DNA of 64,000 bases from Nonomuraea basaltis (GTDB lineage Bacteria; Actinomycetota; Actinomycetes; Streptosporangiales; Streptosporangiaceae), in assembly GCF_005893125.1 (NCBI RefSeq), contig NZ_VCJS01000014.1:1-64000 (forward strand), written 5' to 3'. How positions within the stretch are numbered: the stretch's first letter is position 1; every line of letters starts with the position of its first letter. Under the pieces are notes generated by a model that saw nothing but the letters and a program-made list of their open reading frames with translations, had not been told where the DNA came from and made no database searches. Positions 63,297-64,000 of this stretch are shown piece by piece. The position numbers and the translations under genes were made by a program.

Positions 63297-64000
63297 ATGA
63301 GAACGCAAGCGAACCCCACCCGGCCCGATGCGAAGAGCGGCACGCCCTTTCAGCGTCGGCTGAAGGGGCGCCACATCCAGATGATCGCTCTGGGGGCGGC
63401 GATCGGGACGGGCCTGTTTTACGGTTCAGCGGAGGCCATCACCACCGCGGGGCCCTCGGTGCTGCTGGTCTTCGCGATCGGAGGCGTCGCCATCTTTTGG
63501 ATCGTGCGTGCGCTCGGCGAGATGTCGGTCGAGGACCCAGCTAGTGGCGCGTTCAGCCATCACGCTCACCGCAACTGGAGCTCTCGTGCCGGATTCGTCT
63601 CCGGCTGGAACTACTGGTTCACCTGCGTGGCTGTGGCGATGGTCGAGCTGTCCGTCGTCGGAAAGTTCGTGAACTACTGGTTCCCCGACATTCCCGGATA
63701 TCTGTCGGCGGCGTTCTTCCTGGTCACCATCACCGCCGTGAACATGGTCGGCGTGCGCGTGTACGGCGAGTTCGAGTTCTGGTTCGCCATCATCAAGGTG
63801 GCCGCCGTCGCCGCAATGATAGTGCTCGGCACGATGATCGTCGTGCTCGGCATCAACAACAATTCGAACCTCATCGACCCCAGTTTCGCCCACTTGGTCG
63901 ACGATGGCGGCTTCTTCCCGCACGGCATCTCCGGAGGGCTCCAGGCACTGGTCATCGTGATGTTCGCGTTCAGTGGCACCGAGCTGGTCGCGGTCACGGC
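63297..64000 (+). CDS. Amino acid permease (3' end beyond window)
   Basis: About 234 codons visible from ATG 63297 (GTGAGG upstream). APC-superfamily AAT type: RRLKGRHIQMIALGAAIGTGLFYGSAEAI, GPSVLLVFAIGGVAIFWIVRALGEM, and later GGLQALVIVMFAFSGTEL. Six helices before the window ends. Imports amino acids by proton symport; substrate not determinable. Confidence 0.9.
   Translation, partial: MRTQANPTRPDAKSGTPFQRRLKGRHIQMIALGAAIGTGLFYGSAEAITTAGPSVLLVFAIGGVAIFWIVRALGEMSVEDPASGAFSHHAHRNWSSRAGFVSGWNYWFTCVAVAMVELSVVGKFVNYWFPDIPGYLSAAFFLVTITAVNMVGVRVYGEFEFWFAIIKVAAVAAMIVLGTMIVVLGINNNSNLIDPSFAHLVDDGGFFPHGISGGLQALVIVMFAFSGTELVAVT

Overview
The window is high-GC actinobacterial DNA with frequent GTG/TTG starts and tightly overlapping operons. 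The block topA / thymidylate kinase-MFS fusion / DNA polymerase III delta' / RicT, a multi-domain chaplin protein and SigE-type ECF sigma factors point to a mycelial member of the Streptosporangiales, Nonomuraea-like. That placement is inference from gene content. No CRISPR array, rRNA or complete prophage was seen.

Layout. 1-1340: an ABC-F protein running off the left edge, with a possible leader peptide, and a double-hairpin repeat inside its reading frame. 1.4-14.6 kb: a carbohydrate regulon in two facing operons. The rightward operon encodes a secreted DUF5005-like protein, a mutarotase-like protein and an SDR. The leftward operon encodes a GntR regulator, a sugar ABC importer, a GH38 alpha-mannosidase, an enolase-superfamily enzyme and a decayed S10 peptidase. 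A nearly identical 17-bp palindrome lies in front of both operons and probably binds the GntR protein. 14.7-17.4 kb: DUF305 lipoprotein, RibD-like reductase, APH-like kinase, DUF4326 protein.

17.6-22.64 kb: a lower-GC island next to tRNA-Thr. It carries a MauE-like membrane protein, a MauD-like thioredoxin-fold protein, a cysteine-rich exported protein, a Tat-exported protein, a further membrane protein and a lipoprotein, followed by broken ISAs1 and integrase genes. It looks like a dedicated export and disulfide-formation module.

22.7-36.9 kb: the core block (ricT, FtsX-domain protein with its sigma factor, holB, MFS-tmk fusion, XRE regulator, phosphoesterase, topA, DUF5703) and an eight-repeat chaplin protein.

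37.2-45.9 kb: an integrative conjugative element (AICE type) in tRNA-Leu. It is bounded by the tRNA 3' end and a near-copy of it, with a truncated integrase at one end and a TraB-like translocase plus DUF2637 transfer module at the other. Its cargo is a complete lasso-peptide maturation set (precursor, cyclase, RRE protein, B2 protease). The precursor is a 37-residue gene with a predicted core GEFGDWPDYPVGLWL. I judge this the most interesting system in the window.

45.9-63.1 kb: a graveyard of mobile DNA: fragments of a serine recombinase, Lhr-like helicase, tyrosine recombinases, TnsA/TnsB-like and Tn3 transposases, and two abutting group II introns. Interspersed are apparently functional genes: a SigE-type sigma factor with its membrane partner between two copies of a 140-bp repeat, DinB, TetR, DUF6204, and a MacB-like ABC exporter. 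Several reading frames there are broken at G runs, and one by gain of a 5-bp repeat unit. The window ends inside an amino-acid permease.
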